This document shows, in pieces, positions 1-7,542 of a DNA stretch of 7,784 nt. Location of the stretch: contig JAKSCF010000387.1 of the NCBI GenBank assembly GCA_022360735.1, positions 1 to 7,784 on the forward strand, written 5' to 3'. The notes beneath the pieces are model-generated. The model saw only the letters and a program-made list of their open reading frames with translations. It was not told where the DNA came from and ran no database searches. The DNA is from Clostridia bacterium (GTDB taxonomy: Bacteria > Bacillota_A > Clostridia > Peptostreptococcales > JAAYPU01). How positions within the stretch are numbered: the first letter of the stretch is position 1; each line of letters opens with the position of its first letter. The position numbers and the translations under genes were made by a program.

Positions 1-31
1 ACAATTTTTTTAAAAAACAATTTACAGGTGC

Positions 32-75
32 AAATCTTAAAGAATTTTAAGATTTTGTCAGAATATTTTAAGATT
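32..75. repeat. AT-rich operator-like repeat cluster
   Basis: A perfect 10-bp inverted repeat is present: AAATCTTAAA at 32-41 and TTTAAGATTT at 46-55, with a 4-base centre. The right half recurs as a direct repeat: ATTTTAAGATT at 44-54 and again at 65-75, a spacing of 21 bp or two helical turns. A dyad plus an in-phase extra half-site is the usual layout of a binding site for a dimeric regulator. It lies about 115-155 bases upstream of the proposed -35 box. The hairpin has no G/C pairs except two, so it is unlikely to be a transcription terminator. No regulator can be named; chance similarity in AT-rich DNA is possible. Confidence 0.4.
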
Positions 76-188
76 ATGAGTTTATATTTAAAATAACCCA
101 TATAACAAAAGTTCTTGAAAAGTAAAATTACTTATTAAAATACCGACAACACCCTATGTTTTCGAAGAGGAAAGTAGATTGGTAATTA

Positions 189-216
189 TTGAAAACAAGT
201 ATAATGGACATATAAT
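189..216 (+). promoter_or_regulatory. Putative sigma-A promoter of the kinase-cit operon
   Basis: A -35 box TTGAAA (189-194) is separated by 16 bp from a perfect -10 box TATAAT (211-216). This would give a transcript starting near 223, about 30 bases before the kinase ATG. A second TATAAT at 200-205 lies too close to this -35 box to be used with it. A weaker alternative pair is TTGAAA at 115-120 with TAAAAT at 136-141. In DNA this AT-rich such boxes can arise by chance, so the call rests on spacing and position. Confidence 0.5.
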
Positions 217-252
217 ATAAGAAAATATACTAATTCTTTGTGGGGTGTAAAA

Positions 253-2526
253 ATGTTGGATAAAAATACAAAGACTGTGATAAATTCAATGACAAAAAAA
301 TTGCAAACAAGTAAAGCCGTGCTGTATACAATGCTGATTGTACTGGCCCTTATAATTGTTCTCGTGAGGATGGGATTTAAAGCCTATGAGACGGATAAGA
401 GTACCATAATCAGTCAGCAGCAGCAGCATCTTCTAACAATCAGTAAATCTATTTGCCAAGGTCTGGAGGTATTTGTCAGCGAAAAGATGGACGGATTGAA
501 GATACTTACTTTAAACGAAGAATTTGCTTACGGCGTCAAAAGTGGAGATATCACATCTATACAGTCAGCATTGAATGCATTTGTAGAAGCACAGAATCAC
601 GATATTCAGATGATATATGAAATAGACAGTTCCGGAGAAATTATATACCAATATCCAAACAAAGCGATAAATTCTGAAATTGAGCTGCTAATGAAAGATG
701 ACATTGAACGTGTTTTAAAAAACAAAACTCAGTATATCAGCAGAGCACGCAAGGATTCTAACGGTGAATTTACGGTCAATTTGTTCATGCCGGTATTCTT
801 TGAAGAAGAATTTGCAGGTATAATAGCAGCTTCAGTAAAATTGGAAAGTATGTATGAAAAGCTGGTAAGGAATGCAAAGGGTGGTGAAAAAGGCTATGCA
901 ATGGTAAAAGACCAAGATAGGATCATTCTGATGCACCCTGTAAAAGAAAAAGTTGGTATTGCTTCTATAGAAACAAGAAAGGAATTGTATCCCTATCTTG
1001 ATCTCAGTGAACTTGAAGACCTTATTGACCAGCAGTTGACTAATGAGGAAGGTACTTCGGTATATCATTCATACTGGTGGACAGAAAATGTACTAAAAAA
1101 AGCAAAAAAACTCAATGCATTTGCCAGAGCATATATAGGAGAGTATTTCTGGGTGGTTTCTACGACTATGTCTTATGATGAAGTTGAGGGACCTTTAAGA
1201 AAAAGCCTTGAAAAAATAATTGAGATTTCAGCATTGGTAGTTATTATTTTAACAATGGAAATGTTTATTATACTAAAAATGCAAAAGAATAAGGAAGCTC
1301 TTGAAGTAGAAACGAAATATCTGAAAGAACTCAATAAAACAACCGAAGAATTGAGAAAAAGTGAGGTACAATTACAGCACTCTCAAAAATTGCAGACCAT
1401 TGGGACTTTAACGGGTGGTATCGCTCATGAATTTAATAATTTATTGACGCCTATTCTTGGGTATTCTGAATTATTGTTGAATGACTGTAAAGATGAGGAG
1501 ATGTATGACGAAATAAGTGAAATATATGATTCGTCCAAGAAAGCAAAAGATATTATTGAACAAATTCTCATATTCAGTCATAGAAACAATACAACCATTA
1601 AGCTTAAGCCTGTAAAGATCAATGAATTGGTGAATGAAACATTAAAATTAGTGAAATTGACTATACCCAATAATATCAACATCGTTCATACATCCAAGGA
1701 AGATTGTGGATATATTTTAGCAAATCCAACACAGATTCATCAGGTGCTCATTAATTTGTGTACAAATGCCATTTATGCTATGAAAGAAAGCGGCGGTCTT
1801 CTGGAAATAGATATGAGAGTTGTATCTAAAAACCAGGAAAAGGATCTGAAAAACAGAGATTTGATGAATGAAACATTTGTAAAAATAACTGTTAAAGATA
1901 CCGGATGCGGCATGAGTAAAGAAATGATGAATAAGATTTTTGATCCCTTTCATACCACAAAACCAGTTGGAGAAGGTACGGGTCTTGGCTTATCGGTTGT
2001 CCACGGTATTATTGAAAGACACCGGGGGAAAGTAGTGGTTAAAAGCGTAGAAGGTGTGGGAAGCACGTTTAATGTGTATTTACCCAGAATTGAATTAAAA
2101 ACAAATTATGAAAAATTGGTCGGAGATGATTATGATGAAGGTAAAGAATCCATTTTGATTGTTGATGATGACCATAAAATAGTAAAAGTGATGAAAAAAA
2201 GCCTTGAAAAGTTTGGATATAAAGTGAGCACTGAAACTAACAGTTTGAAAGCTTTAAAAAATATTTGTATTAATCCATATGAATTTGACCTGATTATTAC
2301 TGATCAAAATATGCCTGAGTTAGAAGGCATAGAGCTGGCAAAGAAGCTGAAAGAGCTTCGTCCGGATTTGAAGATTATTTTAATAACCGGCTTTATTAAT
2401 GACAATGTTGCCGGATACATTAACAGTACGGTCATAGATGACTATTTAGTTAAACCGATATTATCTGCTGAACTGCATAATAAAATACAAAAAGTTTTGT
2501 TATCAGATGATTTAAAGAAAGGATGA
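253..2526 (+). CDS. Membrane hybrid sensor histidine kinase with dCache-like sensor and C-terminal receiver
   Basis: A 757-residue hybrid two-component kinase. The ATG at 253 is preferred over the in-frame TTG at 238 because GGGGTG at 242-247 is well placed before it. A membrane segment (about residues 22-40) is followed by some 280 extracytoplasmic residues resembling a double Cache sensor, including a GYAMVKDQDRIILMHP stretch typical of the membrane-distal or -proximal Cache fold. A second membrane segment (about 322-343) and a short coiled-coil-like linker lead to the kinase. Visible motifs are the H box with phosphoacceptor His392 (GGIAHEFNNLL), the N box around Asn501/Asn505, the G1 box DTGCGM from Asp549, and the G2 box GEGTGLGL at 573-580. 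The receiver (about 635-755) has acidic residues 638-640, phosphoacceptor Asp684, Thr712 and Lys734. All key residues are intact. There is no DNA-binding output domain. Its end overlaps citC by 4 bp, so it probably senses citrate or a related ligand for this operon (inference). Confidence 0.93.
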   Translation: MLDKNTKTVINSMTKKLQTSKAVLYTMLIVLALIIVLVRMGFKAYETDKSTIISQQQQHLLTISKSICQGLEVFVSEKMDGLKILTLNEEFAYGVKSGDITSIQSALNAFVEAQNHDIQMIYEIDSSGEIIYQYPNKAINSEIELLMKDDIERVLKNKTQYISRARKDSNGEFTVNLFMPVFFEEEFAGIIAASVKLESMYEKLVRNAKGGEKGYAMVKDQDRIILMHPVKEKVGIASIETRKELYPYLDLSELEDLIDQQLTNEEGTSVYHSYWWTENVLKKAKKLNAFARAYIGEYFWVVSTTMSYDEVEGPLRKSLEKIIEISALVVIILTMEMFIILKMQKNKEALEVETKYLKELNKTTEELRKSEVQLQHSQKLQTIGTLTGGIAHEFNNLLTPILGYSELLLNDCKDEEMYDEISEIYDSSKKAKDIIEQILIFSHRNNTTIKLKPVKINELVNETLKLVKLTIPNNINIVHTSKEDCGYILANPTQIHQVLINLCTNAIYAMKESGGLLEIDMRVVSKNQEKDLKNRDLMNETFVKITVKDTGCGMSKEMMNKIFDPFHTTKPVGEGTGLGLSVVHGIIERHRGKVVVKSVEGVGSTFNVYLPRIELKTNYEKLVGDDYDEGKESILIVDDDHKIVKVMKKSLEKFGYKVSTETNSLKALKNICINPYEFDLIITDQNMPELEGIELAKKLKELRPDLKIILITGFINDNVAGYINSTVIDDYLVKPILSAELHNKIQKVLLSDDLKKG

Positions 2527-3578
2527 AGTCTTTGGAATTTGCTCATTTTCAGGAAAGAATTATGTTATTAACTTCAGAGACAGAAAAAAAGAGAATCCAG
2601 GAGTTTTTGGGAGAACAAGACCTTTTATTTGATAATGATATCGAGTATACGGTTGCTTTATTCGATAAAGAAAAAATAATTGCAACCGGCTCTTTTTGTC
2701 AGAAAATTTTGAAGTGTATCGCGGTAGACCAAGAATATAAAAACATGGGGCTATCTAACAGAATCGTTTCTCATTTGGTCAGTGAACAATACCAAAGAGG
2801 TAATACACATCTCTTTTTATATACGAAGCCCGAAAACTATACTCTATTTTCTGAATTAGGATTTTATAAAATTTCTGAAGTGATTTCTAAAGTCGTCTTA
2901 ATGGAAAATAAACCAAATGGCATCAAAAGCTATCTGGAAGACATTTCAGAGCACAAACACGAAGGAAAAGATATTGCTTCAATCGTGATGAACTGTAATC
3001 CATTTACCTTGGGGCATCAATATCTCATAGAATATGCAGCTGCACGTAATGACCAAGTCAATATCTTTGCAGTATCCGAAGATAAATCCAGCTTTCCGGC
3101 TGAAGTACGATATGAGCTGATAAAAGAAGGCGTTAAACATTTACCTAACGTTGTTGTGCACAAAGGAAAGGACTATATTATATCCAGTGCCACGTTTCCT
3201 TCATACTTTATAAAAGAATACCAGGATGCGGTTGAAACGCATGCCTTATTGGATTTGAAAATTTTTGGAGAACACATTACACCATCTTTGGGCATCCATA
3301 AAAGGTATATAGGAGAGGAGCCGTATTGCCATGTTACAAGAACCTATAACCAAATCATGAAAGAGGTGCTTCCTAGATACCAAATACAAGTCATTGAAGT
3401 ACCAAGAATGGCAGTGGATGATTCAGCAGTAAGCGCATCAATAGTCAGAGCGTACATTCGCAGTAATGATCTTGAAAAGATTCAAGATTTAGTACCTCAG
3501 ACGACATATGATTTTATCATATCCAAAGAAGCAAGAAACATTATTCGAAAAATACAAAATGAGAACAGCAGGCACTAA
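2523..3578 (+). CDS. citC: [Citrate (pro-3S)-lyase] ligase (citrate lyase acetylating enzyme)
   Basis: A 351-residue protein, the normal length for CitC. It activates citrate lyase by acetylating the thiol of the CitD prosthetic group with acetate and ATP (family knowledge). The N-terminal half looks like a GNAT acetyltransferase fold, with the acetyl-CoA loop-like stretch YKNMGLSNR near residues 72-80. The C-terminal half is a nucleotidyltransferase-like domain opened by NPFTLGHQYL, whose TLGH at 162-165 stands in for the HxGH motif. The stretch DYIISSATFPSYFIKE is also characteristic of CitC. The ATG at 2523 overlaps the kinase TGA (ATGA), suggesting translational coupling. However, the better ribosome binding site (AGGAAAG, 2551-2557) precedes an in-frame ATG at 2562 (residue 14), so the start is uncertain by 13 codons. 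It is the first of four consecutive citrate lyase genes. Confidence 0.93.
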   Translation: MKSLEFAHFQERIMLLTSETEKKRIQEFLGEQDLLFDNDIEYTVALFDKEKIIATGSFCQKILKCIAVDQEYKNMGLSNRIVSHLVSEQYQRGNTHLFLYTKPENYTLFSELGFYKISEVISKVVLMENKPNGIKSYLEDISEHKHEGKDIASIVMNCNPFTLGHQYLIEYAAARNDQVNIFAVSEDKSSFPAEVRYELIKEGVKHLPNVVVHKGKDYIISSATFPSYFIKEYQDAVETHALLDLKIFGEHITPSLGIHKRYIGEEPYCHVTRTYNQIMKEVLPRYQIQVIEVPRMAVDDSAVSASIVRAYIRSNDLEKIQDLVPQTTYDFIISKEARNIIRKIQNENSRH

Positions 3579-3592
3579 AAGGAGGGTGGCAT

Positions 3593-3889
3593 ATGAAACT
3601 AATTGATGTAGGAATCTCTGGAACATTCGAATCAAGTGACATTATGATAACGCTTGAAAGAAACACACAAAAAGGCATCATCATTAATTTAAAAAGTACG
3701 GTTAAAGAACAATTTGGAAAACAAATCGTAAAAGTCATTGAAGAAACACTAAAGGAAACCGGGATGACGGATGTCATAGTATATGCAAATGACAAAGGGG
3801 CCTTGGACTGTACCATAAAGGCACGAATCCTAACAGCCGTATACAGGGCAAGCAGATCAACCGAATATGTATGGGGGGATGTCAAATGA
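3593..3889 (+). CDS. citD: Citrate lyase acyl carrier protein (gamma subunit)
   Basis: A 98-residue protein, matching the usual CitD length. It carries the phosphoribosyl-dephospho-CoA prosthetic group on which acetyl and citryl thioesters are formed in the citrate lyase complex. The attachment site is recognisable: GTFESSD, with Ser14 at the position modified in characterised CitD proteins. The DKGALDCTIKARI stretch near residues 65-77 is the second conserved block. A strong ribosome binding site AAGGAGGG (3579-3586) lies 6 bases before the ATG, and only 14 bases separate it from citC. The stop TGA overlaps the citE ATG by 4 bp. This pattern would support high synthesis and equal amounts of the subunits. 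Confidence 0.95.
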   Translation: MKLIDVGISGTFESSDIMITLERNTQKGIIINLKSTVKEQFGKQIVKVIEETLKETGMTDVIVYANDKGALDCTIKARILTAVYRASRSTEYVWGDVK

Positions 3890-4764
3890 AAAGACTCAGA
3901 AGAACCATGCTGTATGTACCGGGGAATAACCCGGGAATGATCCGAGACGCACATATTTACGGCTCTGACTCGATTATGTTCGATTTAGAGGACTCCGTAT
4001 CCATTAATGAAAAAGATGCAGCCAGATTCTTGGTATACAGTGCATTAGAAACCATTGACTACGGAAGAAGCGAAGTTGTTGTAAGGATAAACGGTCTGGA
4101 TACACCATTTGGAAAAGAAGATGTGAAGGCCATGGTAAGCGTAAAGCCTGACATCATAAGACTGCCCAAGACAGAAAAACCGGAGGACATCATACAGATA
4201 GATGAATTAATCGGTGAGCTGGAAGCAGAAATAGGAATAGAAGTAGGGACCATCAAACTTATGGCGGCTGTAGAAAATGCATTAGGAGCCATCAACGCAT
4301 ACCAAATAGCCTCAGCAAGCAAGAGACTGGTAGGCATTGCAATAGGAGCAGAAGATTTTGTGACAGACCTTAAAACAACCCGGTCATTGGATGGGATAGA
4401 ACTGCTGACGGCAAGAAGCATGATTTTGTTTGCAGCAAGAGCAGCAGGAATTGATGCCATCGACACAGTATTTTCAGATGTCAATGATGAAGAAGGCTTT
4501 GAAAAAGAAGTAAGACTCATCAAACAACTGGGATTTGACGGAAAATCCATTATCAACCCAAGACAAATAGAGATCATTCATAGGATCTTTACGCCCACAG
4601 AAGAAGAAATAAACAAATCAATGAGAATCATACAAGCCATAAAAGAAGCAGAATCAAGAGGCTCAGGCGTTGTTAACTTAGATGGAAAAATGATTGATAA
4701 ACCGATAGTACAAAGAGCTCAAAGAATCATCGATTTGGCCGATGCTGCAAGAGTATATGTATAA
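3886..4764 (+). CDS. citE: Citrate lyase beta subunit (citryl-ACP lyase)
   Basis: A 292-residue protein that cleaves citryl-ACP to oxaloacetate and acetyl-ACP. It belongs to the HpcH/HpaI aldolase-like CitE family of TIM barrels. Visible family motifs are RRTMLYVPGNNP at the N-terminus, SIMFDLEDSV (residues 29-38), Arg67 in VVVRING, Glu130 in LMAAVENALGA, and GAEDF (154-158). Glu130 and Asp157 are the expected magnesium ligands, by analogy with the family. The ATG at 3886 is chosen over one at 3871 in the same frame because GGGGGGAT (3873-3880) then serves as the ribosome binding site and the ATGA overlap with the citD stop is formed. The gene is complete, with no missing key residue seen. 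Confidence 0.95.
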   Translation: MKRLRRTMLYVPGNNPGMIRDAHIYGSDSIMFDLEDSVSINEKDAARFLVYSALETIDYGRSEVVVRINGLDTPFGKEDVKAMVSVKPDIIRLPKTEKPEDIIQIDELIGELEAEIGIEVGTIKLMAAVENALGAINAYQIASASKRLVGIAIGAEDFVTDLKTTRSLDGIELLTARSMILFAARAAGIDAIDTVFSDVNDEEGFEKEVRLIKQLGFDGKSIINPRQIEIIHRIFTPTEEEINKSMRIIQAIKEAESRGSGVVNLDGKMIDKPIVQRAQRIIDLADAARVYV

Positions 4765-4785
4765 AGTGAGGGCGGGTGAGAATAA

Positions 4786-6345
4786 ATGATAAATGCTGTA
4801 GGAAGAGAAATCCCCGAAGAAATACAAGGGTTGGGGAAACTAAGACCCTATGAAATATCTGAAACAAACGGACACATAAAAAACACACAAAAGCTAAAAG
4901 AAAGGCAAGTCCATGCCATAAAAAGTAAATTCCTAGACACCATAGAAGAAGCAATCGTTGAGTCGGGATTAAAAAGCGGAATGACCATATCCTTTCACCA
5001 TCACTTCAGAAATGGTGACTATATCGTAAACATGGTGATGGATGTCATAGCAAAAATGGGAATAGGTGACCTTGTGTTATCGGCAAGCTCATTAATAGAT
5101 GTACATGAACCCTTAATCCAGCACATCAAAAGCGGAGTAGTCAAAAGGATAGAAACCAGCGGTGTCAGAGGTGCTTTAGCAGAAGCCATATCCAATGGAC
5201 TTATGGATATCCCCATCATCATAAGATCCCATGGCGGCAGAGCCAGATGCATTGCATCAGGAGAAGTAGAAATTGATGTGGCCTTTTTAGGTGTCCCCTC
5301 ATGCGATGCTTTTGGAAATGCCAACGGATATGCCAGAGATACTGCAACACACTCCGTATGCGGTTCATTAGGATATGCAAAAGTGGATGCACAATATGCC
5401 AATAAAGTGGTACTCATTACAGATACCTTAGTTGAGTACCCAAACCTTCCCTTTGCAATACCACAGTCCCAAGTAGACTATGTGGTTAAAGTAGACGCAA
5501 TAGGCGACCCTAAAGGCATCATGTCAGGGGCCACAAGATTTACAACAAACCCAAGAGATTTACTGATTGCAAAACATGCAGCAGATGTAATAGAAAGCTC
5601 AGGCTACTTTGAAGACGGATTCTCCATGCAAACAGGCTCAGGAGGAGCAGCATTAGCAACCACAAGATTTCTAAGAGATAAAATGATTGCTAAAAATGTA
5701 AAAGCCAGCTTTGCATTAGGCGGCATAACCGGTCAGATGGTTAAGCTTCATGAAGAAGGATTAATAAGAAAAATATTAGATGTACAGAGCTTTGACCTAT
5801 CTGCAGCAGAATCCCTGAAAAACAACCGATACCATTATCAAATAGATGCATCCTACTATGCAAACCCTGATGATGAAGGCAGTGCGGTTAATCAACTGGA
5901 TGTAGTAGTACTCAGTGCTTTAGAAATAGATGTTGACTTCAACGTCAATGTCATAACAGGATCAGACGGCGTAATAAGGGGCGCATCGGGAGGACACTGT
6001 GATACGGCTGCAGGAGCAGCAGTATCCATCATTGTTGCCCCCTTAATAAGAGGCAGAATCCCAAGCATACTTGATAAAGTCAATACAATCATCACCCCGG
6101 GACATACGGTTGACGTACTGGTAACGGATCAGGGGATTGCAGTCAATCCATTAAGACGGGAGCTCAGACACAACTTAAAAGCGGCTAAGATACCCGTATA
6201 TACAATAGAAGAGCTGAAAGTAAAGGCTGAAAGACTAGTCGGAAAGCCTGAACAAATACACTTTGGAGATAAGGTGGTAGGCGTTATCAACTATAGAGAT
6301 GGGTCTGTTATTGATGTGATACGTCAGGTTAAAGTGACAGATTAA
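4786..6345 (+). CDS. citF: Citrate lyase alpha subunit (citrate:acetyl-ACP transferase)
   Basis: A 519-residue protein, full length for CitF. It exchanges the acetyl group on CitD for citrate, giving citryl-ACP and acetate, the first half-reaction of citrate lyase. It is a CoA-transferase-like protein. Blocks typical of CitF include GMTISFHHHFRNGD near residue 65, IRSHGGRARCI near 145-155, FSMQTGSGGAALAT near 280-293, GGITGQM (312-318), GASGGHCDTAAGA (399-411) and TPGHTVDVLVTDQGIAVNP (437-455). The ATG is preceded by GGGTGAG (4774-4780), and 21 bases separate it from citE. It is the last gene of the tightly packed citCDEF block. No citX or citG gene follows directly. Confidence 0.96.
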   Translation: MINAVGREIPEEIQGLGKLRPYEISETNGHIKNTQKLKERQVHAIKSKFLDTIEEAIVESGLKSGMTISFHHHFRNGDYIVNMVMDVIAKMGIGDLVLSASSLIDVHEPLIQHIKSGVVKRIETSGVRGALAEAISNGLMDIPIIIRSHGGRARCIASGEVEIDVAFLGVPSCDAFGNANGYARDTATHSVCGSLGYAKVDAQYANKVVLITDTLVEYPNLPFAIPQSQVDYVVKVDAIGDPKGIMSGATRFTTNPRDLLIAKHAADVIESSGYFEDGFSMQTGSGGAALATTRFLRDKMIAKNVKASFALGGITGQMVKLHEEGLIRKILDVQSFDLSAAESLKNNRYHYQIDASYYANPDDEGSAVNQLDVVVLSALEIDVDFNVNVITGSDGVIRGASGGHCDTAAGAAVSIIVAPLIRGRIPSILDKVNTIITPGHTVDVLVTDQGIAVNPLRRELRHNLKAAKIPVYTIEELKVKAERLVGKPEQIHFGDKVVGVINYRDGSVIDVIRQVKVTD

Positions 6346-6357
6346 AAATTTTTTCAG

Positions 6358-6392
6358 ATTATACCCTTTTATAAAAAAATCAAAGGGATAAT
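6358..6392 (+). promoter_or_regulatory. Stem-loop between citF and tctC
   Basis: CCCTTT (6364-6369) pairs with AAAGGG (6382-6387), and ATTAT (6358-6362) pairs with ATAAT (6388-6392). A single bulged A lies at 6363 and the loop is 12 bases. It is not followed by a run of T on either strand, so it does not look like a standard intrinsic terminator. It could act as an RNA processing or stability element separating the citrate lyase message from the transporter message. No convincing separate promoter for tctC is seen in this 80-base gap, although GATAAT (6387-6392) could be a -10 box lacking a good partner. Confidence 0.4.
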
Positions 6393-6425
6393 ATAAAAAA
6401 ATTAAATAACGAAAGGGAGAAAAGT

Positions 6426-7427
6426 ATGAAAAAGAAATTTGTATTATCAATGGTTCTGCTTTTAATGTTTACTTTAGTGTTTGTCGGATGTGGAGAAGAA
6501 GCACCGGAGCCTGAGGTTCAGGAGCCAGAAGATACCGGGTTCAAATTTGAAAGAAAAATTGAGCTTGTGTGCCCTTGGGGTGCAGGCGGTGGCGCGGACT
6601 CTACACTTAGAGCATTTGCTGCTGAACTTGAAAAAGAAGTTGGCGTTCCAATTGTAGTTAACAATGTAGAAGGCGGCGGAGGTGTACAAGGGACCGAATA
6701 CACTGCAAAACAACCTGCTGACGGGTATACTTTTATGATCGGTACCCAATCTCTGATACTTGCAGACATTCAAGAGCTTATGTCAATAGATTTTCGTGAA
6801 ACCTTTATACCTGTAACAAGACTGGTTCATGATACCAACGTACTTGTTGCATCTTCTAAGGCTCCTTATAATAATTTGGACGAATTAGTAGAGTATATAA
6901 AAGAAAACCCTGGTAAAGTTAAAACCGGTGTTATGTCCGTTACAGGTGTTGATGCATTTATGGTATTACAAACATTTGAAAAAGCAGGAGTGGAGGTTCC
7001 GTTAGTTGCTTTTAATAACGGTGCTGAACTCAATGCAGCGATTCTTGGAGGTCACATTGACCTTGCTACCGTAGGACCAGCAGAAGTTAAAGGGTTGATT
7101 GAATCTGGCGATATGAAGCCTATTATTGTTGCGTCAGAAAAAAGACTTTCTATGCTTCCTGATGTAGAGTGTACAGGTGAAAAAGATATAGAATCTTATC
7201 TTGGCCCAATGAGAGGAATTCTTTGCGTAAAAGGAACACCACAGGAAGCGATAGATGCATTTGAAGCAGCAGCAGCAAAGGCACATGCAAGTGAAGGATT
7301 TCAGAGTTGGATGAAATCAAATGCACTTGACCAAAGACCAGGCTATGCAAGAGCTGTTGATTTCCAGACTATATGGGATGAGCAATATGCAACTCTTACG
7401 AATTTCTACAATCAAGTTACGAAATAA
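6426..7427 (+). CDS. tctC: Tripartite tricarboxylate transporter substrate-binding lipoprotein, TctC/Bug family
   Basis: A 333-residue extracytoplasmic solute-binding protein. The N-terminus is a lipoprotein signal: KKK, a hydrophobic stretch, then FVGC with the lipid-carrying Cys22. Phe at position -3 is less usual than Leu. An acidic, proline-rich linker (EEAPEPEVQEPED) follows, then the mature domain. PWGAGGGAD (50-58) and PADGYTFMIG (97-106) correspond to the conserved ligand-binding loops of the Bug family (PxxPGGxxD and PDGYT). The ribosome binding site AAAGGGAG (6412-6419) is 6 bases before the ATG. Family members bind citrate and other carboxylates. Citrate or a related tricarboxylate is likely here because of the citrate lyase genes next to it, but the ligand cannot be read from the sequence. 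It delivers its ligand to the TctA/TctB membrane subunits. Confidence 0.92.
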   Translation: MKKKFVLSMVLLLMFTLVFVGCGEEAPEPEVQEPEDTGFKFERKIELVCPWGAGGGADSTLRAFAAELEKEVGVPIVVNNVEGGGGVQGTEYTAKQPADGYTFMIGTQSLILADIQELMSIDFRETFIPVTRLVHDTNVLVASSKAPYNNLDELVEYIKENPGKVKTGVMSVTGVDAFMVLQTFEKAGVEVPLVAFNNGAELNAAILGGHIDLATVGPAEVKGLIESGDMKPIIVASEKRLSMLPDVECTGEKDIESYLGPMRGILCVKGTPQEAIDAFEAAAAKAHASEGFQSWMKSNALDQRPGYARAVDFQTIWDEQYATLTNFYNQVTK

Positions 7428-7431
7428 AATA

Positions 7432-7542
7432 TTGATAAAGTAGGGGCAGCGTAAGCTGCCTCTAACCTTGAAATATTAAGAAAGCGAGTGATCATCTTGG
7501 TATTTGAGCTCTTGTTTAATGGAGTGTTGTTATTTTTTTTTG
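7432..7542 (+). repeat. Left arm of 111-bp perfect inverted repeat
   Basis: This segment is matched base for base by the reverse complement of 7674-7784. It covers the end of the tctC-tctB gap, the GNRA hairpin, the tctB ribosome binding region and the first 18 or so tctB codons, ending with nine T and a G. It reads naturally as the original copy, because tctC runs into it and the tctB coding frame runs out of it into the 131-base spacer. The match could extend further left if sequence beyond the window matches base 7431. Confidence 0.97.
7441..7464 (+). promoter_or_regulatory. GNRA-loop hairpin between tctC and tctB
   Basis: A 10-bp stem (7441-7450 with 7455-7464, one G-U pair) is closed by the stable tetraloop GTAA. 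It starts 13 bases after the tctC stop. There is no T run after it (AACCTTGAAA follows), so full termination is unlikely. A stem at the 3' end of a binding-protein gene commonly protects that message and gives more binding protein than membrane subunit; that role here is inference. An exact reversed copy lies at 7752-7775 as part of the large inverted repeat. Confidence 0.6.

Noticed and set aside
32..60. Possible intrinsic terminator of an upstream gene
   Set aside because: The stem is almost all A-T pairs and is followed by only four T before G, so it would be too weak. It is better treated as operator-like repeats.
238..252. TTG start for the kinase at 238
   Set aside because: The GGGGTG ribosome binding site lies downstream of it and is correctly spaced for the ATG at 253.
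3541..3954. Minus-strand open frame of 137 codons opposite citD
   Set aside because: It overlaps citD and the ends of citC and citE, which are clear family members. It has no recognisable motif, so it is an antisense shadow.
4059..4577. Minus-strand open frame of 172 codons opposite citE
   Set aside because: Serine- and isoleucine-rich, low-complexity translation typical of the antisense of a real gene; citE fully explains the region.
5019..5417. Minus-strand open frame of 132 codons opposite citF
   Set aside because: No family resemblance or independent promoter; it lies entirely within the well-supported citF.
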